Made by a program: the position numbers and the translations under genes. From positions 17,340,859 through 17,404,858 of the forward strand of contig CM060854.1 of the NCBI GenBank assembly GCA_030737835.1: DNA of 64,000 nucleotides, given 5' to 3'. Positions 33,501-44,769 of this stretch are shown one piece after another. Under the pieces are notes generated by a model. The model had not been told where the DNA came from. It saw nothing but the letters and a program-made list of their open reading frames with translations, and did no database searches. The stretch comes from Acorus gramineus (Eukaryota; Streptophyta; Magnoliopsida; Acorales; Acoraceae). Numbering within the stretch: the stretch's first letter is position 1; each line of letters begins with the position of its first letter.

Positions 33501-34421
33501 CATGTGCTATGATATGTGTTGATCTCTCTCTTTATGCTGGAGTATATTTGATCATCACTGCACAACCGTCCCTTAGCTATGTACAAAAATCCATATTTTT
33601 CTTGAATGAAACTTTGTTAGGTTTATGGGGGTTGTTGACATATGGTTAAAAAAGCATGTAACCGTCTACTCTCTGATCTTCTAGGTTTTGATGGACACTA
33701 GAGAATTTGTATCCCACCTAGCACTATTTGCTCTCTTTTCAAGGAGGATCCAATTCTTGTCTTTTCTCTGATTCCATTTTTGTCATATTCATATGCCTCT
33801 TCTTATATATTGAAAACTCTGATGTAATTTTATATTCTTTTTTTGTATCCCACCTAGCACTATTTGCCCTCTTTTCCGTTTGTTGTTTACTTTAAATCCT
33901 GAAAGAATATGAATCTATCTTCTCCCCATTAGCTCTGTTGTTTACTTTAAATCCTGAAAGAATATGAATCTATCTTCTCCCCATTAGCTCTGTTTTCCAC
34001 TACACGCGTCCATTCAATGCCAGAATTGTGAAATATTATGCATTCTTGATTCAATCTGTCAGCTAGGTGAGCTGAGGTCTTATGTAGATAGATACATGTC
34101 AGACCCCCAATTTTAAGCCATATGGACCTTTTGCTAATCCACATTACAGAAAATAATGAATATGCCAAGTTACTATTAAGATTGAACATTGCTGGTCAAC
34201 ATACTGGCATAGCACTGTTATATTAAACTTGTTTATTGTAGATCATTAATGGGTTCTTAAATCAAAACCTCCCTAAAATAAGCATTAGGGAATACACACT
34301 GATTTCTTACTGCCCCGTTATCAATCTCAGGTCCTTGGAATCTGCTGCCAAGCAGGACCCAACACCGAGCAGTGGCTGGGGGGTTGGTCTGGCTTCTCTG
34401 CTGACCAAGCAGAACAAGTAG
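30392..34421 (+). CDS. RPL36: Ribosomal protein bL36 (organelle type), nuclear gene
   Basis: bL36 is a small zinc-ribbon protein of the bacterial-type large ribosomal subunit; the nuclear plant copy serves an organelle, probably the mitochondrion. Exon 1 (30392-30543) encodes [10 protein letters not shown], then [19 protein letters not shown] and NPKHKQRQG: the CxxC...C...H zinc site and basic core of the family. Exon 2 (34331-34421) adds [12 protein letters not shown]...[11 protein letters not shown] and stop. Donor CC|GTAAGT and acceptor CTCAG|G join as CCG, keeping frame, for 80 aa in total, longer than the roughly 38-aa bacterial protein because of the plant C-terminal extension. The 3.8-kb intron contains transposon debris. 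No presequence is visible, which is common for this tiny protein. Organelle assignment is inference. Confidence 0.9.
30550..30591. repeat. (CT)n(CA)n microsatellite at the bL36 intron donor
   Basis: About ten CT units run straight into about eleven CA units, starting six bases after the intron GT. It could be length-polymorphic. Confidence 0.9.
30881..30904. repeat. Poly(G) run of 24 in the bL36 intron
   Basis: There are 24 consecutive G bases after a T7 run. It could form a G-quadruplex in the transcript, or be a length-uncertain assembly tract. Confidence 0.85.
32030..33025 (-). mobile_element. LTR-retroelement remnant (TRIM-like) in the bL36 intron
   Basis: Direct repeats of about 165 bp start at 32030 and 32542 (both TGATGTAGA..., sharing AGGATAGGGCTAATAGAAAA or close variants). 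Just left of the second copy, TGCTCTGATATCA (32527-32539) is the complement of an initiator-tRNA-type primer-binding site, so the element points left. On the minus strand the right copy carries CTATAAATA at about 32719-32727 and could begin at TGTTAGGAATATATTGAG (to 33025). The left copy lacks the U3 part. A short gag-like coiled-coil reading ([20 protein letters not shown]) lies between. It is interrupted by a Tourist-like MITE. No target-site duplication was found. Confidence 0.5.
32768..32961. mobile_element. Tourist/PIF-Harbinger-like MITE, copy B
   Basis: Flanked by TAA on both sides (32765-32767 and 32962-32964), the TWA target site of PIF/Harbinger elements. The ends GGGTGCGTTTGGGAGTGCGG and, complemented, GGCCCCATTTGGGACTGCGT are imperfect inverted repeats of about 20 bp. 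It is 194 bp, non-coding, and related to copy A at 28798-29012. Confidence 0.78.
33881..33990. repeat. 55-bp tandem duplication in the bL36 intron
   Basis: Two identical 55-bp units (33881-33935 and 33936-33990) begin TGTTGTTTACTTTAAATCCT. Nearby, GTATCCCACCTAGCACTATT also occurs twice (near 33709 and 33845), so this intron region has been locally duplicated more than once. Confidence 0.9.
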
Positions 34422-36277
34422 CCTTAAAAAGACACTAGCAATGCATTTTGGAAGTCTGTCTCATGATGTATCAGTAGCTTCTGAGATTCCAAATGGCGAC
34501 ATTGGTTTTTATCAGCTTTGATGCTGAAAACATACTTTTCGAACTCTTCGTTTGAGATTGACTTGTAAGTTGTGAGCATCAGATATAGAGGTTTTGTTAA
34601 CCTCACTGTTGGACCGCCTTTTATTATTTCTAATTTCGGATAAAGGATTCATTTTCTTCACAAAGATTACAGTTTCTGTTGGTCTTTTTCTTCATAAAGT
34701 TTTTCATTTCTTCAATTCTATATCTGAAGAACTTCCATGAGTGTCCCATTTGCACTCCATTGAAAGTGATTCATAAAAGAATACTGAAATGAAAATGACA
34801 GATGTTTATTATACATTAGAGTGATTTTATAAATTCGTTTGATGTGGGGTCTTTATGGGCCCAAAATGACAAGTATGTTTCCTTATTGTTTCTGTATTTT
34901 AAGTTTTTTTAAGAAACATAAATAAAAGTGAAAAAGATTGTAGAAAATACATCAATTCAAATGAAAAACAAGTTACCAATGACTTCATGAAAGAAAAATT
35001 GTTATTCCTTATTCAAACACATGGGCATCAGATAGATGTTGGGCATATGTCCAACTTCTCACCAATACGAGCCCCCCATTAGTAGTAAGTTGTGAAATTC
35101 ATCAATTCAAATGAAAAATAAGTTACCTCTAACTTTTTGAAAGAAATCTCATATGAAAAACAAGTTTCCAATAACTTCCTATTAAGGGTTAATTTAATAG
35201 AAGGGAATGAGATTTTGAAAATAAACTATCTTAATTTTAAAGAATAAAAAGTCTTTTTTTTATTTCATTATTCATGTTTGTCAAACTATAAACAAAAAGA
35301 GGGGATAAGTGTTATTATATACCTTTTTATTTCAAGTCAAAATAGTTATCAATATTTTATCTTACTTATTTTTTATAACAATTCACACGTACACTTATCC
35401 TCACATTTAGTTTTACTATTTATTCTCTTACATAACCAAGTCTTCAAAGAGCTTATTGTGCATTATTTAAAAAAGTTAATGCAATCAATCTATTTTACAA
35501 TCTCATCCACGTAATCTATAAGCGATTGATCAACTATCTATTCATAGATCAACTATCTTTTCATAGCATGAAAGCATTAGTGTATATTGCACTATATGAA
35601 ATTTTTTTTAAAAAAATTAACAAAAAAAATTATTAATGTATATCATTATATAATTCATTTTTATAACAATAATAATTTTAATAGATAAAGTAATATTTTT
35701 TTAAAATAGAAAAACAGTGAGAGATTCACTTGAGCTCACAGAATTTTTAACTTGTCCCCAACTCCTCACCATTTCTTACCTCCAATAGTAGTTGTGGATA
35801 AAAATCATCAATTCAACTTCCTGAAAGAAATTTAACTCTTCACTCAGATATTGAGTTGAGCGTTGGAGGATCATGACATCGTCGCGCAAACATAGAGATT
35901 CTCTTTCCACTGTAAAGCAAGAGAGTCCAATTTAACGGGACGACTTGCATATGATCTACAGTTACCATAAGAGCGTAAAAATAGCAGCTGAAGTTAAACC
36001 AACGTGAAAAGCAATCTGTACTTCGCCAATTCATCTACTGTTACAACTTACGTAATCCCCATCTCCGTTTGGTACCCGTTTTTCGATTTTAAAAAGTTTC
36101 CCTTTTTTTTTTTCCTTTTTCTTTTGTTGGTGATAAAACAATAAACAAATAATTGAAGGTTTTGATACGGTGGGAGTGAAAAATCGATAACCCAAAATCC
36201 AAAATCGAGTAAAACCCAATTGTATCCACCGATGCTGCTTCAAAGGTAGGTTCTTTTGAAACCCTGGATTCAAAATT
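34422..36277. other. Intergenic DNA with local repeats
   Basis: No gene was recognised. Short repeats related to ATCAATTCAAATGAAAAACA with AGTTACC occur near 34951, 35101 and (degenerate) 35150, and a cousin near 35800. Part of 36000-36277 is probably 5' flank or 5'UTR of the next gene. Confidence 0.5.
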
Positions 36278-39200
36278 TTGATTTTTCTTGTGAACAACCA
36301 AAATTGGGTGTTTGATTCAAAATTGGGTGTTTTATCTATTGCAGGTTCTGTTTCAGGTGGGATTTGTTTGGGTAAGAAGCGAAGATTTGAAAGTGTTGGA
36401 TGGTGCAATCTGTTAAGTTGTAGATGCTGCTCAGCAGATCTTTCTCTGCTTGGATCTCCCAGGTCCTTGCTTGCATGGGGTGAGCCTTTCGATTCCTTGA
36501 CGGATGAAGTTTGGGTTTTATTATGTTTGAACTGTTCGGTTTTCACTGATTACATTTGGGGAATCTTGTTTTTGCATGGTTTGTATATCGGAACACAAAA
36601 ATCTGATTTTATCTTTAATTAAGTGTTGGGGGTTGTTAAAAAACATTTTTTTTTTTAATGTTTGGGTGATTGGATTTGTTATTCTTTTAAGAGGGCGGAT
36701 TCAGATTTTGGGTTTCCGGAGGCCGATTGGGTTTTCGATCCTGAGGACTTTGAATTTGTTAGGAAAGGATGGAATGAGAACCTTTTTTTTAAAAAAAAAA
36801 AAAGAAAAAAAAAAAACTCTTGAACTTCATGAGTAGACTATTGAACTATGTTCATGAATAATATAAGCAAGTCATCTTTATTGAAATTTTCCTTTTAAGG
36901 ATTGGTTGGAGATGTGCATATTCCTTGTACACTCAGCAAAATTCATTTGGCAGTACAAGGCATGAATCATCTTGTATCTCTAACCATATATGCCACTCCA
37001 TAATATTGGTAGTTTTACAATTAGATATGCATCTTAAGATGTTAGGGAGTTTAGTCTTGCCTCTATGCGAGTGGTGAATGGTTTCCATGTGAGGAGAATC
37101 TAATGTTGGAGAAATTAAGATATTATTGTTTCTTGTATATGACTGCAAAATGGTTTACATGTGAGGAGAGCCTGTTTTTGTTTTCAGACTTCTGATCTAT
37201 ACATGATCTAATTGTATTACATCAATATATACGTTCTTTTTGGCTATAGATACAGCAATGCTCCATCACTGATAGATCTTCTGATATATTTCATTGTTTG
37301 GTAGACAGCAACTGCTTTCGGTGTTGCATTGGGAACAATCAGTAGCTGTACATAAATGATATTCTGTATATTTTTTATAGAATGTTGAGTATACAGTAGA
37401 ATTTTACATTCTGTATGTATTTTCTGCCCTCTGGTGTGATTTTGTTTTGCTTTTGTTTAAACAGTGTTTACTGCATGCCGTATGATTTGAAGAAGGAAGT
37501 GATTTTCGAAATGGAGAAGAGAAAGAGCATGACAGGAGAGTGTTCATTTCCTAGAAAATTTAGAGCTAAAAGATAGAATCAGGTATAAAGAGAGTGAGAG
37601 AGGAATGATAAAGAAATATATTGGGAGATGAAGATAAGAGCATAATTTAGGAATAGCGAAAATGGTGGAGGAGAAAATAGGTCACCCAAGTGGCACATCA
37701 TTTTCAATTCATTTCATATCTCATGCTTACACTCTGGTGACCTCCATTTATACACCCACCACTGAGTGGAATTTCGACACTAAACCACCATAGATGACTA
37801 ATAACTGACTTAACCATAACTCCCATACGATAAACAAACAATAAATGACTCGTGAAGCACTCTTTGACTGATCCATACAATGAGATGAGCAGAGCAGAGC
37901 ATCATAAATTCCACACCAAATAGGTTGGAATGGTTGCATGGTGCCAATAGGCATGCATAGGAGTACCAAAAAGGTCAAAAACATCTTTCGGTCCGTTCAT
38001 CAGTATCATGAGAGCAAATTTGGGTAAATTAAAAATGTATTTTGCAAAATGTGAATGTAAATATATATCACCATATTTTGAATCCTGCTTGAGATGCAAT
38101 ATGAAAAAAAAATTCATCAGAAAAAATCCCTATCTCCTTATTTATTAAGAATCACCAAGATTTTTTGTTAGTTGCTGATTAAATATTAGGCATAAGATGA
38201 CTGAAAAATGATAGGTAGTTTTTGTCTGTGTTCCTGACATAGTTTGCACAAATGCGTCAATCTTTTTGGATCATATGCCTTGATGTTTTCAGAATTGATC
38301 TATTCTTTTACTTTTTCATGAAAGTTTTTGAAAGCTTCCAGGTTTTTCCCTTCTTCCTGTGACTTTGAAAGCTTCCGGGTTTTTCCCTTCTTCCTGTGAC
38401 TCTGGATAAGATAAATCATCAAATGAACCTACAGGGATGCACAAAAGTATGTTGTGGTTGTAAAAGGCACTCCCAATTATGTGTCTGGAGGCTGAATGTT
38501 TTTTTATCATGTACAGTTATCAATTGGGTTTGTCTAGGTTTACATTCTTTAATCTTGGTCATTCTACCATTTGTTTGTCTGGCAATGACATGCACCCATA
38601 TTATCAATTTATCATATATAGACACAGTTACAAAACTGAGATTGAGTGTGTCTGTTGTTGTGGTCCACATGATTTATGTTTTTGTTTATAAATTAGTATA
38701 GTGACTTCAATTGGGCCTTGAAAGGGATGATCCAAGCATCAAGTATACCAATGATGCTGGGAAATGGCTCATTGACTTGGAAATGTTGCTAGGTTTTTTT
38801 AGAATTAAAACTATGCATGCCAAAGAATGCAGCACATTTAAAGTTTCAAACAGCTTTATTTTACTTTTTTAATCTTAAAAGTAAAATTGTGATGCATTGC
38901 ATTTTGTGATGAGGCTAAAAAGGTATTGATTCATGGAACCTTAGAATACTGCGAAGATAAAATATCAGGCCAAAATCGCATTGGAGAATATTTGCATTCT
39001 TTTAATGTAGGTAGTATTGCAATGTCAAGATCTAGAAACCTGGTTTCTAATCAGGTGTATGGTATAACCGGATTTGTAACAGAGCAGAGGTTGTCTTGGA
39101 TGCTGTAGTAAGCCCGCTCCAATCATTGCGGTCGATGAACCATCAAAGGGTCTAAAAATCCAGGGACAAACAGTGAAGAAGCAAAGTTTATCGGACGATT

Positions 39201-40956
39201 TTTGGAGTACCAGCACGTATGAGATGGAGAACAGTGGAGTTCATTCGCAGAGGAGCATCTCTTCGATCAGTACATCAACTCAAACCCTTGATCTGCATGG
39301 TGGACAGGGAAGCAGCAGTAGCAACCCCTCCGAGTTCATGAACCATGGTAAATATAATATTATCTTATCTACCTGTATTTTGCTAAATTTATTCATTTTC
39401 CCATATGAGACTATGAATAAATTTCTGAATGAATAATTTTTGTAGCAAGGAAGTTCTACTTTCTACTTCCTGCTTCCCATGCTATTGGAGTTAAATAATT
39501 CTATGGAAAACATGGGGCTTACATTCCAAAATTATGTCATTTTGATGCTTGAGGTTGTCCAAATGTCCGATTTGCTATCATCCTTGGATCTATCTTGTAC
39601 TTCTCAAAAGAGCCAGAGAATTTATAAAATGGGTACTGAATATGGAATTAATTTTGACAAAATAGTAATCTCTATGAAAGGAAGTTGTGTAACGTACTCT
39701 TCTGAAGGGGACTGAGTTTAGCTATAAACACTAGTCAAAATGTGAATGAGTTGTATTCCCTTGAGTTATAGCATGGTAGACTAGGACACATTAATTACAG
39801 CATGTTATTCTTCACAGTTACTCCAAAATAATTCCACATTATTTGGGTGATGTGCCTAGTAAGCGTGAAGTTTATCCGCAAACCAAAATTATTGGGAAAT
39901 CATACAAGTCAGTTGAGCAGAGTACAAACTTACTGCGTTTAATACACTCAGATGTATGTGACATGAAAAGTATAATTTCCCAATATAGAAATAAGCACTT
40001 CATTACATTTAAAGATTTTATAGCAATATGAACTATAATGATGGGAGTACAGAAGGAAGACATTGAAACTGTTTTCTGCTTATTCAAATGCTTGTACATG
40101 GGCTTTATTGTTTGTATGTGAAGTGCGATTCTTCATGGATTGTAGGCCTCCTCCTTTGGAACCAAACTAGACAACAGTGGGTTGGGAATAGAAAGCCAGA
40201 AAATCGAGCGCAGCAAGTTAAAGAACCCAGATTAAGGTATGGGAGTGTCCCCTATGCCTTCTGGGTCGTGTTATATATTTATGTTTCTAATCTCATATGA
40301 TTTGCCTGACACAGTTGGAACACGACATATGACAGTTTGCTTGGAACAAACAAGCCATTCCCACAACCAATTCCCCTTTCTGTAAGCCCCCCAATTGTAC
40401 TCTTTTTTTTTTTGTTGTAATAGGGGTGCAATTTGGGTAGGTTGAACCCCACCCAACCCAACTTTTAGGCAGTTTCAGGTAGGTTTAATCAAAACCTGAA
40501 CCCCAACAAACCAAAACCTAATTTGGGTTGGGTTTATATCGGGGGATTAGGTTATATTGGTTCAAATTGAACAGGTGAGTGGTAAATTTAAATATTCAGC
40601 TCAGGTGTTGAACCATTTAATATGCGAGAAAATATGAATCAACCTATTTATTTTTACCGTATAACGTATCACACTCATAATTTTTATCTCTGTTATCTCT
40701 CTCGCTCTCATTTCATCTCTATTATCTCCTCCATTGGGTTCTGTTGCAACAGGGTTGGGTTTGGGGTGACCTATTCCTGTTAGGTTTGGGTTCACCTCCA
40801 ACAACTTCATGTTGAGTTCAAGTTGAGCCCCAACTTGATCCAACCAGCCCGAGTTGCAGCCCTAGTGGTTGCTGACCTTGGAGTTTGTGATCATATATAC
40901 AGGAGATGATCGATTTCCTCGTGGACGTCTGGGAGCAAGAGGGGATGTATGATTAA
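36278..40956 (+). CDS. DUF4050 / Gag1-like clamp-domain protein
   Basis: A plant protein of unknown function carrying the DUF4050 (Gag1-like clamp) domain. Exons read from the sequence: first coding exon ending at 36508 (WGEPFDSLTDE), then 39083-39347 (SRGCLGCCSKPAPIIAVDEP, then a Ser-rich stretch), 40146-40236 (LLLWNQTRQQWVGN), 40315-40381 (SWNTTYDSLLGTNKPFPQPI) and 40903-40956 (EMIDFLVDVWEQEGMYD, stop). All junctions are GT/AG and phases match. The conserved clamp part is the last three exons plus GCLGCC. Using the upstream in-frame ATG at 36278 gives 235 aa, but the true start could be downstream or in an earlier exon, so the N-terminus is the uncertain part. The 2.6-kb intron after the first exon holds only a 37-bp tandem duplication. 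No frameshift or stop was seen, so the gene is probably active. Confidence 0.8.
38327..38400. repeat. 37-bp tandem duplication in an intron
   Basis: Two units (38327-38363 and 38364-38400) begin TTTGAAAGCTTCC and end TTCTTCCTGTGAC, differing at one base. Confidence 0.9.
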
Positions 40957-41339
40957 GAACCCCAGCAATCCTTCACTGAAGATTGATAGCTTGTGGGTTT
41001 GTTTGCTTGACTATTGAGACCATTGTTATAGAACATGCTTGTCAGTATCGAATTATGAAAGAGATCAGAGAGGTATTTATGTTACATATGTGATTGTTTG
41101 TATTATTTTAAGCCTTGATTTCTTCTTCATATTTTACCCTTGATTGATATCCATACTTAATTCATGTATGAGAAAAGCATTATCCATTATCATGTATTTG
41201 GAGTACCTGGTACTCTAATTCTGTACTCACAATGCAGTTCTTGGTGGATTGTATTCTTTTTTGTTGAGTTTTGTTAATTTTTTAATTAATTGTTGACTAA
41301 TAAAAATAGATTACACAAACAAACAACTAGTAGCAAAGT
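40957..41339. other. 3' flank of the DUF4050 gene
   Basis: The presumed 3'UTR and AT-rich spacer lie before the LINE fragment. No other feature was seen. Confidence 0.5.
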
Positions 41340-43000
41340 ACTCCCTTTGCAAATGTTTTGAACTCCTTTCAAGTTTGAAGATCAATTTTGAAAAGAGTGA
41401 GATGCTTGGTACCCACTTGGAGGATGCCGAATTAAACTCTCTTGCTCAAATCATGGGCTGGCAAAAATCAATATTCCCTGTGAGGCACCTCGGTCTACCC
41501 CTACATTTGGACAAATTGAAGTCATCAGCTTGGCAGCCCATAATCCATAGACCAGAAAGAAAACTGGATTGGTGGAAAAGCAAGTTGGTGCTCGGCTTAC
41601 CCTATTGCAGGCAGTCCTATCGAACCTCCCTATCTTCTTCCTTTCCATCTTTAATCCGAAAGGGTGTTTTAAACAAGTTGGAGTGTATTAGGAGGTGATT
41701 CCTATGGAATGGAGGAGGGGAGGAAAGCCCACCTTGTAAAGTTAGAATGGGTTTGCAGTAGAAAGAAGGTGGGGCCAAAATCCTAAACCTTGAGGATATG
41801 AACAATGCTCTTTTGAGCAAGTGGGAAATGGAGAATGCTGACAAATCACTCTCTGCTTGGCATCGCATTGTTGCGGCAATATATAAATGTGGTGGCAACC
41901 TGGATGACAGGTTCCTCAGAACATCAATGCGCACCTCCAGCATTTGGCGTGATATTCGTAGGTGGATGGAGAGCTTCTCAGAGGTAGTAAGATGGAATGT
42001 AGGAGATGGAAATTCAGTACTGTTCTGACACGATCAGTGGATAGGCGATTGCGCTTTGAAACAGAGCTTCCCCAGTATATTTGAACTGTCCACTGCTAAG
42101 TTCGGAAAGGTGAAAAACATTTGGTCAGGGAGGGACCTAATGGCACCTAGGATATTCTCATGCGAAGAAACCTAAATGACGATGAGGAGAGTACTGAGGT
42201 GAGTAGTACTCTGCTCTCCTCCTTAAGCTAAATGGAATGTTGCTCAGAGAAGGTGTTGTGGATGCTGCTGTTTGGTGCCCCCAACCAAGCCAAGGATTCA
42301 CAATTCGAAGTTGTTACAATTGGCTAAGAAGGGACCACGAGACTTTGAATGCTACGGCTTTGAAGGCCAGGGAAACATGGGGCCCCATATTTCCACATAA
42401 GGTCAAAAGCCTTCATGTGGATGGTGTTCCAAGAGAGGCTTCTGGTCAAATCATACAGATTGAAGTTGTCTTTCCAAGAGAACGTCTTGTCTGTTGTGTG
42501 AAGATACTGAAGAAACGATGGGGCACCTAAGTTTTTTACGCCTTAGTGATTTAGATATGGGAATGAATGAAGGAGGCGACTAGAATGGATACGGTTTCCT
42601 TTCTTTGCAAGGTCTATGGGAAGCTAGGAAAAATAGAAGAAGGGGGATAGAAGCACCAAAGCCAAGATTACACAGTCCTACATTCGTGTTGTGGTGGCAT
42701 AGGCTATGTGGCTATCCCGAAATCATCTTATGTGTAGAGGAACCTGGATATACATGGAGAATGTATAGGAGATGGTGGTCCATTTCATCAAAGACTGGCA
42801 CAGGTATTGTGTGAGTGCGAAATGTGTATGTTTCATTAAGGAGAAATTTGTCACTGAATAGTAGAAACAGTTGTACCTCCTCTACCGGCGTGTGATTTTT
42901 GTTGTTGTTTCCTTGTATTTCTAGTGTCATGCTCAATCTGTTGTGGATGGTTGGGTTGTTTCCATCAATTGGGCTTATGCTTGTATCTTATTGGGAAAAT
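41340..43000 (+). mobile_element. LINE fragment, 5'-truncated (LINE-C)
   Basis: Translation from about 41375 gives the end of a plant LINE reverse transcriptase (LKINFEKSEMLGTHL, then FPVRHLGLPLHLDKLKSSAW), followed by broken post-RT and zf-RVT-type sequence (SQGFTIRSCYNWLRR near 42290). Many stops occur. No poly(A) or target-site duplication was found, and its right side meets MITE X copy 2, so it may also be 3'-truncated. Confidence 0.72.
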
Positions 43001-43096
43001 GATACATCCAACCCCCATTGCAGCCTTAATTATAGTTAACACTTGTTTTTTTTTTAAAAAAAGCATACACTTTCCAATTGAAATATATGGTGTTAT

Positions 43097-43239
43097 TGTT
43101 AAATATATGTATTAGGGGTGTTTTAGTATTCTTGTCATTATGGGTAGATTAGTCATTTTATTCATTCCCTTTTGTACTATATATATTGAGTGTAAACCCT
43201 AATGAGATTTAGTTCATTCTCTTATTCTTGATTCTAACA
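43097..43239 (+). repeat. Left LTR of Copia-2
   Basis: It is 143 bp with a TATA-like TACTATATATATTGAG. The primer-binding-type site TAGTATCAGAGC is at 43240-43251. It differs from the right LTR at only a handful of positions by eye. Confidence 0.92.
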
Positions 43240-43251
43240 TAGTATCAGAGC

Positions 43252-44040
43252 TTCAATCCAATTTTTTCTCTTTTTCTTTGATTTTTTGTTGACATTACTC
43301 TCCATTCACGAGATCGTCGGTGCTCCGCGCCATCTGCCGCTGCCCTACGCAGCCCCCGTGTCGCTGTCGCTGCCCCTGCACAGCCCGTCGCAGTCCAGCC
43401 ACTGCCTCCACGCAGATCCGCTGCCCCACGCAGCCCCGTCACAGTCCAACCGACGCCGTCATCATCGTTGTCGCCATTGTGCCACTGCTCGCGCTGCACA
43501 AGCCGCGTCGCGCAGCCTGCCCTGCCAAGCGCCCTGCCGCATGCCCTGGCCTGCCGAGCACCCTGCCCGTGCACGCCCTGCCACCCTGCCTCCTTGATCC
43601 CGGGATTCTCAGATTTTGTCTCGGATTCTGTCCCGGACAGAATCCTGGAACTCCAGGACACGCTCCCTGATTTCACCCAGCCAACTCAAGCCGGGCCACT
43701 GTAGCACCTGGGAGCGCCTGCGCCAGCACCCGGGAGTATGAACTAGCTGCGGCTGCTACCCTCTGCCACCGTGCACCGCCACCCACCATCGCAGGCAACA
43801 GTCAGGTGCCATCAGAAACCGCCGGCTGCCACCTCCGGTCGCCGCCTCCGGCCACCGCTCCGGCAACCGCCTCCGACCACCTCATCAGTGATTTTTTGGC
43901 AGTTTTCTCTCTTTAGCCACTACAGGCTCATTTGGACTCCGAACATAGTCATATTGGTACTCATTTTTCTTAATTTTTTGAGCTCTACGCATTTGTGACT
44001 GTTTCAGCTCTATCAGATATTGTTTGTTTCGATCTATTTC
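43252..44040 (+). other. Copia-2 leader, C-rich, without a gag core
   Basis: Between the primer-binding site and the zinc knuckle there are about 800 bp, mostly C/G-rich low-complexity sequence (CGCAGCCCC and CCGCC motifs). I could not recognise the UBN2-type gag domain that Copia elements carry here, so gag may be deleted or too decayed. Confidence 0.5.
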
Positions 44041-44045
44041 TGTGC

Positions 44046-44706
44046 ATGTTCCATTGATTGCAGGTATTGTCATTCTTTTGGTCATGTGACCCTCGAATGC
44101 CGCAAGTTAGCTAGAAAACGTGCTCGAGATGCCGCTTTCTCCTCACCAATGCATTCACCTGCTCCATAACCTCTTAATCAGGATCAGATTTGTGCATCGG
44201 CTGCACCTCGCATTGCGTCTGCTCAATCACAGTTTACTACAGTTCAACTTATTGCACATTCAAAGGGGTTACAAGACCAATACCAACAGCTTTATGATAT
44301 GTTACAATCATTAACTGGTACAAATCTTTCTGCCTTCGTTCAGTCTACTTCTACTCACGTACCAGGTATACCGATTACCTCATGGGTTCTTGATTCCGGG
44401 GCTTCTCATCATATGACATCGGATGCGTCGATTCTTGTTAATTGTACACCACCACATTCTTCTTCACTTATTCACACCGCTGATGGTTCTCCTATATCTG
44501 TCTTAAGCTCTGGCATTCTTTCTGATTATTCACATCGATTCAATGTGCCTAATCTTTTACATGTTCCTAAACTTTTCATGAGTTTATTTTCTGTCGGTCA
44601 GCTTGCTGACCTTGGTTATACGATCACATTTGATTCATCTTATTTTGTTCAGAATCAACTTACTGGGAGACGGATTGGGACTGGACGACGACAAGGTGGA
44701 CTCTAA
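44046..44706 (+). pseudogene. Copia-2 zinc knuckle and protease
   Basis: A CCHC knuckle (CRYCHSFGHVTLEC) at about 44063-44104 would bind element RNA. The aspartic protease follows at about 44380, with the catalytic DSG triad in WVLDSGASHHMT and a TADGS turn. A stop near 44176 splits knuckle from protease, and the frame ends at 44706 before the pre-integrase region. Confidence 0.75.
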
Positions 44707-44769
44707 TACATGGATCAGATTCATGTTCCTCAGCCTTCCGCTGCCTCTGTACGGTTAGATACAAATTTT

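Noticed and set aside
43286-43704. ORFs of 78-143 codons in the Copia-2 leader
   Set aside because: C/G-rich low-complexity frames on both strands with no domain. They lie in the untranslated leader between primer-binding site and gag.
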